Shown: positions 12,220 to 13,538 of the stretch, in pieces | Layout: each line of letters starts with the position of its first letter | Position numbering within the stretch: position 1 is the stretch's first letter | Origin: Acidobacteriota bacterium | Lineage (GTDB): Bacteria > Acidobacteriota > UBA890 | Assembly (NCBI GenBank): GCA_022563115.1 | Contig: JADFNY010000051.1 | Coordinates: forward strand, 1 to 13,538 | DNA length: 13,538 bases | Reading direction: 5' to 3' | Position numbers and translations under genes: made by a program | The notes under the pieces: model-generated | Database searches by the model: none | What the model was told of the DNA's origin: nothing | The model's input: only the letters and a program-made list of their open reading frames with translations

Positions 12220-13538
12220 TCAACCACGGAGAGCCAAGAACTCCTCCGGGTCGAAAGCGTCGACCTGGATCACCTCATCCCTGATCTCGTCGGCGTCCAG
12301 CACCTTGTTGTGTTCCTCTTCCGAGATGATCCCGGCCTCCAGAGCCTGCTCGAGCAGCACATCACCTGGCGCTTTGTCCAAGCGCCCAGCGCGGATCGCG
12401 TCGCGGATTTTGGTCTCCACTGCTAACGCCTCCACAGCCTTGTCCAACGCCGCCTCCAGCCGGCCGAGGCCGGGTTCATCTGGAGGAGGTACGTAGATGT
12501 CGGGCGTCAGGCAGAGGCGTGCATCCCGGTCCTCGAGCAGCTCGCGGGCCACTGCCGCCCCGAGCTTGTCGCTCGGCGGGCGGAGCCGCGCCCCAAGGGG
12601 AAAGACGAAGGGGCGCAAGGCCCAGGCTGCCAAGCGGTTCGGAAGATTATCCAGGGTGCCGACGAGCGCTGTCTGGATCTGGTACAGCGCGTGAGCGCAG
12701 CCCCAGCGAACGTGCGGGAGGTCGCAATCACGTTGCCCGTCGTCGATGTACCGCTTCAGCGTGGCCGAACCCAGATACATCCACGCGAGCGCATCGGCCA
12801 GCCGGCCGCTGATCTTCTCGCGCCGCTTGAGCTGGCCACCGAGGGTTGCCATCGCGGTGTCGGATACGATCGCAAAGGCAGCGCTCATTCGGGAGAATTG
12901 GCCGAAGAGGTGCTTCACTTCCCCGTCCGCCGGTGGCTTCATGATTCGTCCGTTCGTCAGGCCCAGGAGCAACGCACGTGTAGCGTTACGAAAGACCGAG
13001 CCGACGTGTCCGAAGAAGGCGCGGTCGAAGCGGGCGAGGTCGTTTTCGGCAACCGCCTCGATCTCCTCCTGGGCGTACGCATGGCTGCGGATCGCCCCTT
13101 GCCCATAGATGATCATGGAGCGGGTGAGGATGTTGGCGCCTTCCACCGTGATCGCAATCGGGACCGCCTGATAGGCACGCGCGAGGATGTTGCGTGGTCC
13201 GCGACAGACTGCCGCGCCGGCCCGGATGTCCATTGCGTCGATCAGCACCTGGCGCATGCCCTCGGTCAGGTACGCCTTGACGATGGCCGACAGCACCGCG
13301 GGCCGCTCCCCAGCATCCACTGCTCCGGCAGTGAGCGTCCTGGCCGCATTCATCAGGTACGTCATCCCGCCGATGCGCGCTAGGGGTTCCTCGATGCCTT
13401 CAAAACGGCCGATCGGGGTGTCGAACTGCTCGCGGACGGTTGCATAGGCGCCGACCACGCGCGCCGCCAACTCGGCCGCTGCGACGGAAAGCGCCGGGAG
13501 CGAGATAGCCCGCCCGGCGGCCAGGCCCTCCATCAGCA
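12220..13538 (-). CDS. fadE: FadE-type acyl-CoA dehydrogenase, C-terminal part
   Basis: 439 codons to the stop, running off the right edge; the Met at 13533 is internal (MEGLAAGRAISLPAL is mid-protein in FadE), so the real start is outside. FadE is about 800 residues long, so roughly half is missing. Visible are the C-terminal ACAD helical domain (VREQFDTPIGRFEGIEEPLARIGG; ITVEGANILTRSMIIYGQGAIR with the conserved Glu) and the FadE-specific C-terminal domain (KRREKISGRLADALAWMYL; PFVFPLGARLRPPSDKLG; end VIQVDAFDPEEFLALRG). FadE oxidises acyl-CoA to 2-enoyl-CoA in the first step of beta-oxidation. Its context outside the window is unseen, and it points toward the sigma block without overlap. 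Confidence 0.9.
   Translation of the reverse strand, partial: LMEGLAAGRAISLPALSVAAAELAARVVGAYATVREQFDTPIGRFEGIEEPLARIGGMTYLMNAARTLTAGAVDAGERPAVLSAIVKAYLTEGMRQVLIDAMDIRAGAAVCRGPRNILARAYQAVPIAITVEGANILTRSMIIYGQGAIRSHAYAQEEIEAVAENDLARFDRAFFGHVGSVFRNATRALLLGLTNGRIMKPPADGEVKHLFGQFSRMSAAFAIVSDTAMATLGGQLKRREKISGRLADALAWMYLGSATLKRYIDDGQRDCDLPHVRWGCAHALYQIQTALVGTLDNLPNRLAAWALRPFVFPLGARLRPPSDKLGAAVARELLEDRDARLCLTPDIYVPPPDEPGLGRLEAALDKAVEALAVETKIRDAIRAGRLDKAPGDVLLEQALEAGIISEEEHNKVLDADEIRDEVIQVDAFDPEEFLALRG

Overview
The window is a GC-rich bacterial chromosome segment with strong Shine-Dalgarno sites and mostly short operons. The host cannot be named from sequence alone. A PadR plus long duplicated FtsX/MacB-type permease (ADOP family) is typical of Acidobacteriota, Gemmatimonadota and other GC-rich soil or sediment lineages, while the FadE-type acyl-CoA dehydrogenase at the right edge is also common in Proteobacteria. 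I read it as an uncultured GC-rich Gram-negative.

Left third (1-4076): a PadR-type regulator and an ADOP permease overlap by ATGA. They are bracketed by two identical 43-bp direct repeats (219-261 and 4029-4071), each holding the 5' half of a tRNA-Arg(TCT) gene and ending at the 3' edge of the anticodon loop. Neither copy has a TpsiC arm or 3' acceptor strand. Just after the first copy lies an array of TTGG units with a strict 10-bp period.

4068-4680 (minus): a damaged two-gene unit. A nucleotidyltransferase has lost its catalytic core through a frame-changing deletion. Its small partner gene takes its stop codon from the second tRNA half.

4861-7181 (minus): an apparently complete regulon of a TetR-family repressor, an exported alpha/beta hydrolase of the epoxide-hydrolase type and a pyridoxamine-phosphate-oxidase-like flavoprotein. 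Matching CGAACGTTCG palindromes lie inside the repressor promoter and over the -10 of the hydrolase promoter, so the repressor probably controls itself and the two enzymes.

7411-9766: two convergent signalling genes overlap by 23 bp at their 3' ends. One is a membrane-anchored trypsin-like protease with an N-terminal FHA-like domain; the other is a SpoIIE/RsbU-type (PPM) phosphatase.

9839-11979 (plus): an ECF sigma factor with a leader that can fold in two exclusive ways, one of which pairs with the start codon; a small zinc-finger anti-sigma factor; tandem hairpins; a secreted Gly/Tyr/His-rich PEGA-domain protein; a four-helix membrane protein; and a strong terminator. This looks like a self-contained envelope-response locus and is the best candidate here for a poorly described system.

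Right edge (12220-13538, minus): the C-terminal half of a FadE-type acyl-CoA dehydrogenase whose N-terminus lies outside the window.
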